A DNA stretch of 27,767 bases from positions 1-27,767 of the forward strand of contig JALLAZ010000059.1 in assembly GCA_036939755.1 (NCBI GenBank), in the 5' to 3' direction. The notes beneath the pieces were generated by a model. The model worked only from the letters and a program-made list of their open reading frames with translations, made no database searches and was not told where the DNA came from. Positions 9,112 to 17,826 of the stretch are shown here, piece by piece (positions within the stretch are counted from its first letter, which is position 1; every line of letters begins with the position of its first letter). Origin of the DNA: Stephanodiscus triporus (Eukaryota; Bacillariophyta; Thalassiosirophyceae; Thalassiosirales; Thalassiosiraceae). Position numbers and translations under genes: made by a program.

Positions 9112-9603
9112 GGCGTGGCGGATTTCGAGCACTCGGGGTGCCACGAGATTATTCGTATTTATGGGGGTTGCGGAAAAAAATCGAACTTTCATAGGTACCT
9201 TCCGGAAAAATTATGACTGGACAATGACACTATGATATGGAATACATAATACCAGCGTGTGGAGCAGCTCATGGGTAAACAATATGTTTTTATTCTATCA
9301 CAAAAGTTACCTGTTCAAATAGACAAGGGTTTATCATCGGACATCAAAAACATAAGATGATTTAGTCTTATTCGAGGTGTTTGTCCTGGAAGTTAATGAA
9401 TAAAAAGCACAGCAGTTGTCGGTAAAAAATCATTAATGATACTGTTGATTGTGACATGGACTGAAGGAGGTTGAGTTAAGAAAATAAACCAACCAGATGG
9501 TTCTCATAAGTTTTATCACCCGCCCAATCAAGCACATGATGACCCTACTAGGATAAGATCACAGCGAGACATGTTCATCCCGCTGTGCTGCATGCCTTCC
9601 ACA

Positions 9604-11151
9604 CTAATCAACTTTCTCCCTATTGAATAAAGTGTCCAACACCAGCGCAAATCCGCACACCAGCGCAAGGTATGACGACATGATGAACACGGCCTTTCCA
9701 TCCGACGAGTGCAGCGTATCCACCGTCAGATTCACCAATCCGGTCAAGATGTTGGAGGAGAGGAATACGGCGAGTCCGAATCTATTAACGGCCTCCAGTA
9801 TTCGAGGATTCGACGCATTTCGCTCCGCGTTCCCATTCTTTGCCGTCGCGTGCATTCGCGTCGCGGTCGCCTCGATCAAGCAAAGGAGGGACATATTATG
9901 GGCCAAAGACCAGAGCACGAACGGGGCATTCGTTGACCTACGAGAATTCGGCACGCCAAGGCCACACGTCAGGAGTATATGCGCCATCCAAAGTCCCGAG
10001 GACATGACATATAGACGTCGTCGTTGACCGCGATCGTCGCTCCGTTCCGATCCGACGCCGAAGACCGGCAACAGGCACGCCCTGGCGACGGCCTCGCTGA
10101 GCAGGCGCAGGCTCGTATATCCGACCACGCCCAATATCCCCTCCCTGTTCGCGACGAAGGCATCGCACGGAGAGAATGACCCGTGACTGTCGCCGCATCT
10201 TCGATCGCTATTCTCGATAAACTCTTGTCCGCCACTAGACAGGAACATTTGATACGGCACGATCAGAAGCATCGCCATGGCGAGGTCCGGGAGATACTTC
10301 GCCGTCGATGCGGGGTCGACGAGCGACCATTCGCGCTTGATGTCCCTCCACACGACCACGAACCCCTCCACGCAGCACAACGTGAAGAAGAAGTTCCAAT
10401 GCACGCCGTACTCGGAGACGTGCTCCTGGTATTCCAATCCCTTGTTCGTCGCGAGGCGAACGATGCCCAGGAGCAGCAACGGGGCGCATTTCCTGACGAA
10501 TTTGCGACGCGTCGTCGCCGACGACAACCCTAGTGGTGCGATCGCGGGGCGATCGGGTCCTACGACAGACGACGTCGCGTCGGATGCGCCTCCGATAGCC
10601 GACGTCCATCCGGCGATCACGACGAAGCTGGCGGCGCCGAGGTCCATCCAGCCGTACCCATCCCTTTCGGTCTTGCAGAACCTCCGGGGGAATAGTGGAA
10701 AGTCCACGGCGAGGATTGCGATCGTCGTCAGGACGTACACGCACGCCCTGTGGACGGACAGGGACGCCGGTCGGCGGCGACGATCGGGCTCGTCGCACCC
10801 CCCCGTCCCGTCGGACGACGATGGCGGCGGCGGCGGCGGCATCGACGACGCGAGGATCGTCATCCCCGCCAGCAGTAGGCAAGGGCCGACGATCGGAGGC
10901 AGCAGGGAGGTCTGCACGACGAGCATCGGCAATATCAGCGTCAGGAATTCGACGATCACGTCGACGACGACTGGATGCCCCCGGCGCGCGACGACGTGCG
11001 GACGGACGCCGCGGTACAGTCGCAGGCCAACGGGCGCGACGAGGCATAGGAGGAAGACCTCGTGGGGGGTCGTGCCGTCGTGCCCGGTCACAAACACCTC
11101 CTTGTCGCGGTACCTTCGGGCGGCGGCGTTGGCGGGATCAGGACCCATCAT
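9604..11151 (-). CDS. PIGW: GPI-anchor inositol acyltransferase (PIG-W / Gwt1)
   Basis: PIG-W/Gwt1 is the polytopic ER membrane enzyme that acylates the inositol of GlcN-phosphatidylinositol in GPI-anchor synthesis. The frame, about 515 residues in one exon, matches the family length (yeast 490, human 504). Family landmarks in order are VFVTGHDGTTPHEVFLL near residue 20, AVDFPLFPRRFCKTERDGYG near residue 145, WMDLGAASFVV just after, and YGVHWNFFFTL near residue 240. Many hydrophobic membrane segments follow. I chose the start at 11149-11151 (or the adjacent ATG at 11148) because the first family motif lies about 18 residues in. An upstream in-frame ATG at 11313 would add 54 residues lacking family similarity. 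The gene is divergent from the LRR gene. A P8 and SSSD-rich loop near residue 105 is a lineage-specific insertion. Confidence 0.9.
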   Translation of the reverse strand: MMGPDPANAAARRYRDKEVFVTGHDGTTPHEVFLLCLVAPVGLRLYRGVRPHVVARRGHPVVVDVIVEFLTLILPMLVVQTSLLPPIVGPCLLLAGMTILASSMPPPPPPSSSDGTGGCDEPDRRRRPASLSVHRACVYVLTTIAILAVDFPLFPRRFCKTERDGYGWMDLGAASFVVIAGWTSAIGGASDATSSVVGPDRPAIAPLGLSSATTRRKFVRKCAPLLLLGIVRLATNKGLEYQEHVSEYGVHWNFFFTLCCVEGFVVVWRDIKREWSLVDPASTAKYLPDLAMAMLLIVPYQMFLSSGGQEFIENSDRRCGDSHGSFSPCDAFVANREGILGVVGYTSLRLLSEAVARACLLPVFGVGSERSDDRGQRRRLYVMSSGLWMAHILLTCGLGVPNSRRSTNAPFVLWSLAHNMSLLCLIEATATRMHATAKNGNAERNASNPRILEAVNRFGLAVFLSSNILTGLVNLTVDTLHSSDGKAVFIMSSYLALVCGFALVLDTLFNREKVD

Positions 11152-11332
11152 AGTAGAAAGCAGAGTAAGGGTATTTTTTTGGCGGCCTTTGCCCACACAA
11201 CAAGGAAGTGTGGTGTCCGAGTACTTGATAAGGGGTCGAGCGAGCCGCGACCTCTCCCCTCTCTCCAATATCATTATATTTATTCGACAGGTGCCCGAGG
11301 CTCGCCCATCCACTCGACGAAGAGTGACAGGA

Positions 11333-11340
11333 TATAAATA
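11333..11340 (+). promoter_or_regulatory. TATA-like box of the LRR gene
   Basis: TATAAATA lies in a short A/T island (GATATAAATATTATATC). Transcription starting about 25-35 bases downstream would place the 5' end near 11365, just before the first of three repeated ATG contexts. The match is seen directly; its role is inferred. Confidence 0.4.
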
Positions 11341-11391
11341 TTATATCATCGGCGAGGGGCACGTTTCCAATTTATTCCAATTCAAGCAAAC

Positions 11392-11451
11392 ATGGGCGCC
11401 GCATTGAGGAGGGAAAAGATGATTTCTCATCGCGAGGGGCAACGTTTCTAA
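11392..11451 (+). CDS. Upstream ORF 1 in LRR leader (19 residues)
   Basis: ATG at 11392 in leader unit 1 opens MGAALRREKMISHREGQRF and stops at TAA 11449-11451. It shares its first residues (MGA) with the LRR protein because the start region was duplicated. It is out of frame with the main ORF. If the transcript starts near the TATA-like box, this is the first ATG met by scanning ribosomes and could repress main-ORF translation. Expression is inferred. Confidence 0.4.
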   Translation: MGAALRREKMISHREGQRF

Positions 11452-11458
11452 AGCAAAC

Positions 11459-11503
11459 ATGGGCGCGCCGGGAGCAGACGAAAAAATGACCTCTCATCAC
11501 TAG
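11459..11503 (+). CDS. Upstream ORF 2 in LRR leader (14 residues)
   Basis: ATG at 11459 in leader unit 2 opens MGAPGADEKMTSHH and stops at TAG 11501-11503. It lies exactly 81 bases upstream of the main ATG and in the same frame, so only this TAG separates it from the LRR protein. It ends 36 bases before the main start. Translation is inferred. Confidence 0.4.
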   Translation: MGAPGADEKMTSHH

Positions 11504-11539
11504 GAGCAACGTTTGTTATTTACTTCGAATCAAGCAAAC

Positions 11540-13078
11540 ATGGGCGCCGCCTGGAGCAGACGAAAAAATGACTTCATATATTACCCCGGACATCAGAGGG
11601 CAGATACTCCAAGGGACGTGACTCATGTCAGAGTCCATCCATCTGCCAAGGTGATTCCTGCGCATGCATTCTATAATTGCATCCAGCTGACGAATGTGGA
11701 GCTTCCCGACGGGCTTGAGAAGATTGGGGAGTATGCATTTGAACTATGCTATTCACTACCTAACATCGTAATCCCTTCATCTGTCAAGGAGATTGACAGG
11801 AATGCATTCTATAATTGCTTGGAGTTGAGAAATGTGGAGCTTTGCGAGGGTCTCGAGAAGATTGGGGAGTGTGCATTTCAACTATGCACATCACTGCTTG
11901 CCATCGTGATCCCCCCATCTGTCAAGGTGATTCCTGCAAATGCATTCGAACACTGCTGGCAGTTGACGAATGTGCAGCTTCGCGAGGGGCTCGAGAAGAT
12001 TGGGGAGAAGGCATTTTACCGATGCTCATCACTGCATGAAATTGTGATCCCCCCATATGTCAAGGAGATTGACAGGGATGCATTCGCTCATTGCTCGCTG
12101 TTGAGAAATGTTCAGCTTTGTGTTGGGCTCGATATGATTGGGGAGTGTGCATTTCAACAATGCACATCATTGCATGACATCGTGATACCCTCATCTGTCA
12201 AGGTGATTCCTGTGAGGGCATTCTATGATTGCTCAGAGTTGAGGAATGTGGAGCTTCGCAAGGGGCTCGAGAAGATAGGGGAGAAGGCATTTTACCGATG
12301 CTCATCACTGCATGACATTGTGATCCCCTCATCTGTCAAGGAGATCAACAACGAGGCATTCGCTCATTGCTCGCTGTTGAGAAATGTTCAGCTTTGTGAG
12401 GGTCTCGAGAAGATTGGGGAGCGTGCATTTCAACAATGCACATCATTGCATGACATTGTTATCCCCCCGTCTGTCAAGGTGATTCATGCCTATGCATTCT
12501 CTTGTTGCTCGGAGTTGAGGAATGTGGAGCTTCGCGAGGGTATCGAGAAGATTGGATGGCGGGCTTTTAGCAACTGCACATCATTACATCGCATTGTGAT
12601 CCCCTCATCTGTCAAGGAGATCAACAACGAGGCATTCGGTTGTTGCCCACAGGTTACAAATGTGGTGTTTTGTGAGGAAATTGAAGGGTTTGTTTCTGGA
12701 GAGTCGATGCGGGATTGGTGGAATCATGGTGTTCATGAAAAGTCTCTGAGTACGTATTGCTTTTTTGCCCGATGCAATATTCCAGAGCGTGTGAGTCTTA
12801 TACGGTCAACAGAATGGCAAACCATTATTCACAGAATGATCAGAGAAATACCTTCCATCTCCCCCGAAGGTATGGATTCTTATTTTGATTCCATCGATTC
12901 CAAGCTTTCTGTCTACGAAAATTCAACATTTTTGGAGCTCTTCATCTGGAAATTGAAAATCACCGAACAGCTTAACGTGGACATTGACCTAATCAATGCC
13001 CACATGAAGATGGAATGCCGTATTAATTCTCTGTCAATGGTTGGCATTATTGTTCCAAATGTGCTTTCCTTCCTTTAA
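11540..13078 (+). CDS. BspA-type leucine-rich-repeat protein (LRR_5), diatom type
   Basis: From the ATG at 11540 the product is about 512 residues. After a short N-terminus (MGAAWSRRKNDFIYY) come 15 tandem 23-residue repeats of the Treponema/BspA kind. Two types alternate: VIPSSVKEI...AF..C..L.NV and EL.EGLEKIGE.AF..C.SL..I. The A-type units themselves alternate between VKVI and VKEI, giving a 92-residue super-unit. The last 130 residues form a conserved non-repeat tail (SLSTYCFFARCNIPERV; FDSIDSKLSVYEN; ending IIVPNVLSFL), which I recognise from diatom LRR families. MGAAWS fits the N-myristoylation pattern MGxxxS, and no signal peptide is seen, so a membrane-attached intracellular protein is possible. 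Function is unknown; LRRs usually bind protein or ligand. A longer frame from 11513 adds nine residues but ignores the duplicated ATG context. Confidence 0.85.
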   Translation: MGAAWSRRKNDFIYYPGHQRADTPRDVTHVRVHPSAKVIPAHAFYNCIQLTNVELPDGLEKIGEYAFELCYSLPNIVIPSSVKEIDRNAFYNCLELRNVELCEGLEKIGECAFQLCTSLLAIVIPPSVKVIPANAFEHCWQLTNVQLREGLEKIGEKAFYRCSSLHEIVIPPYVKEIDRDAFAHCSLLRNVQLCVGLDMIGECAFQQCTSLHDIVIPSSVKVIPVRAFYDCSELRNVELRKGLEKIGEKAFYRCSSLHDIVIPSSVKEINNEAFAHCSLLRNVQLCEGLEKIGERAFQQCTSLHDIVIPPSVKVIHAYAFSCCSELRNVELREGIEKIGWRAFSNCTSLHRIVIPSSVKEINNEAFGCCPQVTNVVFCEEIEGFVSGESMRDWWNHGVHEKSLSTYCFFARCNIPERVSLIRSTEWQTIIHRMIREIPSISPEGMDSYFDSIDSKLSVYENSTFLELFIWKLKITEQLNVDIDLINAHMKMECRINSLSMVGIIVPNVLSFL

Positions 13079-13514
13079 GCTGATTATGGTTTATGTGGCG
13101 GTGGAGCGACGGCAACTACTATTGTGATAGCAATAGCAAGGCCGGACTTTCACTCGGGTTATGTTACGACTTATAATTGCATAGAGTAAATTAAGTTCTT
13201 AAAAGTTGACAAGTAGAGGTAAGTATGTGTCCTCAAAATTAATGGTCGCATTCCTGCCTAAGCACCCCCTGAGGATTTGAGTGCTTATTTTTGACTCCAT
13301 TGATGCCCAGCTTTTCTATGAAAATTAGAAAGATACTATGTTGGAGTTCCTTTTGTTGTTGAGTTTGTTGTGTTTTTTTTAGCCCAATATGATCCAGCAT
13401 GCGTGAAAAGGTTATAATTTATCTTTTTGTTAAAGAACGTGATTTTATCAAATCTATTTCCAATTTGGACGTCCTTTTCTAGTCAATTCATCCCCATAGT
13501 TCCCCAACAATAAG
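13079..13514. other. Intergenic between convergent LRR and TFIIE-alpha genes
   Basis: This AT-rich spacer lies between two genes whose 3' ends face each other. The only recognisable content is a decayed copy of the LRR gene's tail (about 13261-13365). Long T runs near 13373-13380 may serve 3'-end formation. Confidence 0.5.
13261..13365 (+). pseudogene. Decayed duplicate of the LRR C-terminal tail
   Basis: This stretch resembles the LRR tail about 410 bases upstream (about 12850-12955). CCTGAGGATTTGAGTGCTTA matches CCCGAAGGTATGGATTCTTA. GACTCCATTGATGCCCAGCT matches GATTCCATCGATTCCAAGCT. CTATGAAAATTAG matches CTACGAAAATTCA. Translated with a one-base correction it gives SAYFDSIDAQLFYEN against DSYFDSIDSKLSVYEN. 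A base insertion and a stop break it. It is either the relic of a tandemly duplicated LRR gene or a tail duplication. Confidence 0.6.
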
Positions 13515-15090
13515 TCATCCATCCTCCCACGCAATGCTCTCCGTATTGTCATCCCTCTCTGATGTTGCTTGGGATTGGACACAATCCTCTCCATTGGTAA
13601 TTCCAAGGAGGGTTTTCTGTCGTTCAACTTCTGCCTTGTATTGTGCCTGAAAGGCCGCCCTTCTATCGTCCTCCGGAAGACTACGGAATTCGTCCGTTTC
13701 ATCGGAAATATAATACGAGTCCTTTTGCTGATGCTCTACATCTTCGTCGGATGACTCACCTCCTCCTCCTAAGTAGCCCAAGCGCCGCCTGTCCTTTTCC
13801 TCCTTTGACATGTCCGAAATGGAAAATCCGAGATTATCTCTCAAGAAATGCAACTCCTCTCCATGCTTATGCTTTTTCTTTTTCCCCTCTCCCCCCTCCT
13901 CCCTCTGCTTCTCCTCCCTCTTCCTCTTCAACCGCCGTTCCCTCTCGTCGATGACCACCCTGGCAACCAACCCCAAATCCATACCGACCTTCATCGCCGC
14001 GGCATCTATCAATTTATCCCGTACCCGTCCCTTCGTTGCCAACAGATTGGCGCGCGCCCCTCCACCTTTTTCGAGATCGAATGCAATCTCCTGACCGATG
14101 GCGTTCTTCAGGAATGTCAATTCGTCGTAATCGTTCCGCCTAGCGCCGCCCCGGCCATTTCCCGTCTCGATGCCTCTGCCGCCGAAACTCCCGTCAGCCG
14201 AAAGGATGCCCTGCTTCTGCTGCTTTTTCAGTAAAATCCCGGCGGTCCTGCCGGTGCCCGCAATCCTCTTGGATCCGATCCCCATGGCTATATTCTCGCT
14301 GGGTAAATTGCTGGTGATAGGCTCGGCGCCCTTCGTCGATCGGACCTTCTGCAGCAAATCGAATATCCCCTGCCTCAGCGGCTGCTCCTGCATGTCAACC
14401 TTCGCACTAAATTGGACCCTTACCCTCCTCATGTCATCCATGGCCTTATTTACCTCATTTTGATTGTCAAGCAACTGGAGGGTGTAGTCCTTCTTATTGG
14501 GGGGGTTGGGATGGTTGGCATATGTTCGGACGCATTCTCGACATAAGAATAGACCCGTCTCCGGATCAACAATTTGCTGGGCTTCGCTTTCGTTATACCG
14601 GCCATTGCACGTCTTCGAGTTGTATCCCGGGCAGAGATAGAGGGAGGAGGAGCGCGCGCGCAGCTCGGCCTCTTGGAGCTTCTTCTGGAGAAGATGAATT
14701 CGTAGGCGGATCACGTGGACCGCGTGATTATAACTGAAACATGGATCGCGAGACATCAAATTGAAAACAATGGGAATGAGTTCCCGCGAGCCGCGTTGAC
14801 GGATCAACGCGTGGGCACCACGCCCAAGCTAGAACTCACTCGATGTACCAAAACTTGGTATTCTGACTCCCGCCCATGGCGAGATCATCCACAAGCTCGT
14901 GCTTCACCAATCGTTCCTCTTCCATGGATTGCAGCGTCCTTCGTAACTGCTTAGCGGGAAGGCTCAGCCTTAGTGCCATATCATCGTCACGGAGATACTT
15001 GTCGCGCAGTAACACGTCGACGAGGCAGACCACGTCGTCGTCATAGAATGCCCTGGCGATGGTGGAGATGAGAGCTTCGGCGGCTGCCAT
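13515..15090 (-). CDS. GTF2E1: Transcription initiation factor TFIIE, alpha subunit (two exons)
   Basis: TFIIE-alpha recruits and stimulates TFIIH at RNA polymerase II promoters. Exon 1 (15090-14840) encodes the N-terminal winged helix: AAEALISTIARAFYDDDVV, then LPAKQLRRTLQSMEEERLV and KFWYI. Intron 14734-14839 has donor GTGAGT and acceptor TTTCAG. Exon 2 (14733-13515) continues DYNHAVHVIRLRIHLLQKKL and then a zinc region with CPGYNSKTC and, after VDPETGLF, LCREC. A long basic Lys/Arg-rich part, an acidic SSDEDVE stretch and a C-terminal AWEDG follow. Exon lengths 251 and 1219 join in phase 2 and give 489 residues (human 439). The zinc site's first cysteine pair is C-x7-C instead of the usual C-x2-C, while the second pair is CxxC. 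The start is the first ATG of exon 1. Confidence 0.88.
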
Positions 15091-15469
15091 GGCCTCGGCG
15101 GGTGCGGGGAGCGACTGCTTGCGTCAAGCCACTGCTAAAATAATAATTTTTGCTTAATGAAGTCTACGAGTAATAGTCTAAAATAGATGTGTGTTTTAGG
15201 AAGTTCAATCCAAAACTACGATTTTAGATTTTACGTAGCTCGAAAAAAAAAGTGGTCGCATATCTGCAACCATAGTTGTTATGCTGTTAACAAGGGAATC
15301 GGTATTTTTTCTCGACACTATGGCATAATGCACGTGGTGGGTGATGTCGTAGCGTTAGCAAAATTGGATTTTTTTTGTCCCCGCGGAGTTCGTGCATGAC
15401 AACACACACCAAGGTGCATCGATCTCATCAAAACGCCTCCAACAATCAAAACGAAAATCCCTCGCCCCA

Positions 15470-15560
15470 GTCGCCATCGTCGCCGCCGTCTCTCTCCCAT
15501 CTTCGTCGTTGTCACCGCCACCGCCGCCGCCGCCGCCGTTGTCATCGTTATTTCTCATCG
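15470..15560. repeat. CCG/CGT triplet-rich low-complexity tract
   Basis: Runs of CGCCGC and GTCGTC-like triplets, including an uninterrupted CCGCCGCCGCCGCCGCCG near 15520-15537. All overlapping open frames here give Pro, Ser, Gly or Asp runs, as expected from triplet repeats rather than a gene. Confidence 0.6.
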
Positions 15561-15848
15561 CCGCCGCCGTTCCTTGATGGCAGCCGACACCAACCAAAGG
15601 GGGGATGGACAAAGGCGACAACGCCAATGCCGCGCACGCGCCAAGATGAGGCGTTTGAGGCACCGCCGTTGAGGGAGCTGATGCCCAAGAGTGGAGGACG
15701 ACAATGATGGCAACATCACCATGCCGCAACGTCGGCCCTGCACGCGCATGCGCCATGACGGATGGGTGGTGGGGCAAAGGGGAGACGGCACGACGAGTTG
15801 CATCATCTTTGGTGTTAATAGTAGAGATTGTCAGAATTTGTAGCCCCC

Positions 15849-15882
15849 TTGAATTCCTACGTAGGATTTACTGAATTCCTAC
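15849..15882. repeat. 17-base motif copy 2 with a partial third copy
   Basis: 15849-15865 repeats 8721-8737 exactly. CTGAATTCCTAC follows at 15871-15882, a second partial start of the same motif six bases later. The arrangement suggests the edge of a dispersed repeat. Confidence 0.55.
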
Positions 15883-15929
15883 ATTAAATTTTATTCCCGC
15901 CATTTCTTAGATTTTAGATAACCCCCAGG

Positions 15930-16200
15930 ACCATGATGGACGCCGCTCTGTTGTAGCCCCAACGGCCCATTTAGAATTGGAACCATGCCCCAATATTTTA
16001 GGGGCATCTTCCACAGATGCATGGTAACAATTTCTATGCTTTTTATATTCCATATGCATCTAGTTAGGAAATTACAAACCATAGTAGAAGCCGGTAAAAT
16101 CACTAGATAAATGGGACATATTGTTAGCAGGTCTCCACCAATGCTCGGTAGCCCTAACGAACCATGAAGAGTTGGAATTAAGCTCTGAAACTTGACATAC
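15930..16200 (-). repeat. Two diverged copies of a segment, possible element relic
   Basis: On the minus strand, TTCCAACTCTTCATGGTTCG followed by TTAGGGCTACCGAGCAT (around 16175-16140) resembles TTCCAATTCTAAATGGGCCG followed by TTGGGGCTACAACAGAGC (around 15985-15950), about 190 bases apart. The single open frame covering both is short and without a recognised family. Similarity was judged by eye only. Confidence 0.3.
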
Positions 16201-16531
16201 ATCTTTCAGATACACAAATAAACATTTTTGCACACTTCAAATGTAAATATACTTGTTCTCCGACTTATAAAAATATGGCTCAAAATAGCACGTAAAATTG
16301 GTCATTTTGTTAGAGTAAAACATTTCAATGTTTGGGGCACCCAATGGGTGGGATATGGTCAATTTTTTCCAATGAAACTTTCAGGATGTCATATTGACAC
16401 ATATTATAGCAGTTTAAAACACTCAGAAGTGGTGTGGGGGGTATTTGAAAAAATCCCGGACCCCCGAATCCAGGCGGTCAAAGTCAACGACGATGGCCAT
16501 GTGATCGCCAAGGAGGTCGACGTCGACGACG

Positions 16532-17826
16532 ATGGCAAATGCGATCGCCAAGGCAGTTGACGTCAACAACTATGGCAATGCGTGCTGTGATTGCTGCTTT
16601 ACATTTATTGATTTACCTGCTACTGATGACTCATATACCCCTAATGATTCGTCCACCTCTGATGATTCGTCTACGTCCAACAACTTCGTTGCCTCCAATG
16701 ATTACATCCGAACTCTCAATTGCCTCCAATGCCAACGACTCAGTTGCCTCCAAAGATTTGACTACATCTGAAGACTCGATTGCCTCCAATGATTCATTTT
16801 CCTCCGAAGAAAAAAATGCTTCCGATGATTCAGTTCCTCGTCGATAATGTATTGATGAAGTCACTGAAATTCTCAGTTCGTGGTCAGTCAAGAAATTAGA
16901 ATACCTGATCGAAGTAATAGAAAACATCCCAGAAGGGGCTAACATCTTTTGGTGTCAGGGATTGTGAGACAACAAGGAAAAATCTCTTGCACTTGGTGGG
17001 AGCAGTAATCTCAATGAGGATGACTGGAAAAAATGTCCAAGCGCAAACACCTTTGCTCGCCTTTACAAACCTATGGAGAAATTGCTAAATGCCATTTTGG
17101 TATTCATTAATATACAAAACCTTTGCAAACGCACTACGGATTGCAAGAACTGCATGCCGGCAACTCCCAATGAGGCTGATGAAATATGGCAAAGGTTTTT
17201 GCTGAACTCGTTGCAAGTCTGAATGGAAACTTCATATTAAACATCTGTGGTGGATCGGGGTTAGAGACGATGTTGCTTCAGAATATTACGAAAGTGGAAA
17301 CATCAAGAGAAACAATTACCTTAGTCATCAAAGGATCATACCATCTCTCATTTTACAGTTACTCCTCCAATCATTTTTTTTGAAAGAACTTCAAGAGTAT
17401 CAGATTTACTGTGCCCTGCAGGAGATGTGCAAGGATCTGAGTAAAGTGATGAATATTTCATTGGGTGAGCTGTTAAAGATGGCTAGTCAGTTGACGATGG
17501 TGGTTGACCATCGCAGAAGATGTCATGAAGAGACACCTTAGCTCGAACGTGAGTGGGAGAAGAGATGTGCTGACAGAAATCTCCTTTTTCAACAAGCAAA
17601 GTGACTGAAATGGTTGAATAATGAGGCGTTACAGCTCACCGCTGCGAAGGGAGGAGAAAGGGAATGGGACTTGATCGGGACCCGCGACTCGAAACAAGGA
17701 TTTTTGTGCGGGTCTCACTGCCTCCTTGCCTTAGGATCACCTCCGAGCGGTCATAATATGGGTATCATCATTCCATTTTCAATGGGATTTGCAGCTACTT
17801 TGGAGAATCTTTCACAGCACAAATGA
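16532..17826 (+). pseudogene. Decayed gene with Ser/Asp-rich repeats and helical tail
   Basis: A protein-like reading can be followed on the plus strand for about 1.3 kb but is broken repeatedly. It starts with five-residue Ser/Asp repeats (TPNDSSTSDDSSTSNN) and changes frame near 16710, where SIASNANDSVASKDLTTSED continues the same repeat. TAA at 16846-16848 follows. The same frame then resumes with EVTEILSSWSVKKLEYLIEV, a TGA, and EDDWKKCPSANTFARLYKP. Further on come QIYCALQEMCKDLSKVM and NEALQLTAAKGGEREWDL, again with stops between. The later parts look helical. Several in-frame stops plus a frameshift argue for a pseudogene rather than introns, since clear GT-AG pairs are not visible. No family is recognised. 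Confidence 0.45.

Larger units (their letters stand above)
8497..9603. other. Repeat-like, largely non-coding region
   Basis: No convincing gene. It holds nested inverted repeats (8563-8686), a 17-base palindrome-containing motif (8721-8737) repeated at 15849-15865, and a short decayed minus-strand frame (8917-9111). 9112-9603 shows nothing beyond AT-rich sequence. It would contain the promoter of the MATH gene at its left end and the 3' UTR of PIGW at its right end. Confidence 0.5.
11152..11539. promoter_or_regulatory. Shared upstream region between PIGW and the LRR gene
   Basis: 388 bases separate the two divergent start codons. A TATA-like box (11333-11340) and a triplicated leader segment (from 11348) lie on the LRR side. 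The PIGW side holds C/T-rich sequence (about 11250-11270) and no clear box. No separate gene is supported. Confidence 0.5.
11348..11576 (+). repeat. Triplicated leader segment spanning the LRR start codon
   Basis: Three diverged tandem units are visible: 11348-11428 (81 bases), 11429-11495 (67) and 11496-11576 (81). Each runs ATC..GAGGGGCAACGTTT, then AAGCAAACATGGGCGC, then a purine-rich stretch ending near ATGA. The middle unit lacks about 14 bases before AAGCAAAC. Each contains an ATG in the same context (11392, 11459, 11540). The third is the LRR start codon and the first two open short ORFs. Confidence 0.8.
15091..16530. other. Gene-poor region with low-complexity and repeat-like DNA
   Basis: No gene is supported. 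15470-15560 is a CCG/CGT-rich triplet tract, open in several frames on both strands and therefore uninformative. 15849-15882 holds the second copy of the 17-base motif and a further partial copy. 15890-16200 contains two loosely similar segments. 16200-16530 is AT-rich and then shifts to GACGAC-type triplets (16480-16545). Confidence 0.5.

Noticed and set aside
10235..11407. Long open frames on both strands overlapping PIGW (270 and 376 codons)
   Set aside because: They are Arg/Pro-rich shadows caused by high GC within the clearly recognised PIGW coding sequence.
11513..11539. Upstream alternative start adding nine residues to the LRR protein
   Set aside because: The ATG at 11540 lies in the thrice-repeated AAGCAAACATGG context and gives the MGxxxS N-terminus; the added residues derive from leader repeat sequence.
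15355..15777. Several open frames with Pro, Ser or Gly runs on both strands
   Set aside because: All come from the CCG/CGT triplet tract; being open on every strand and frame is no evidence of coding.
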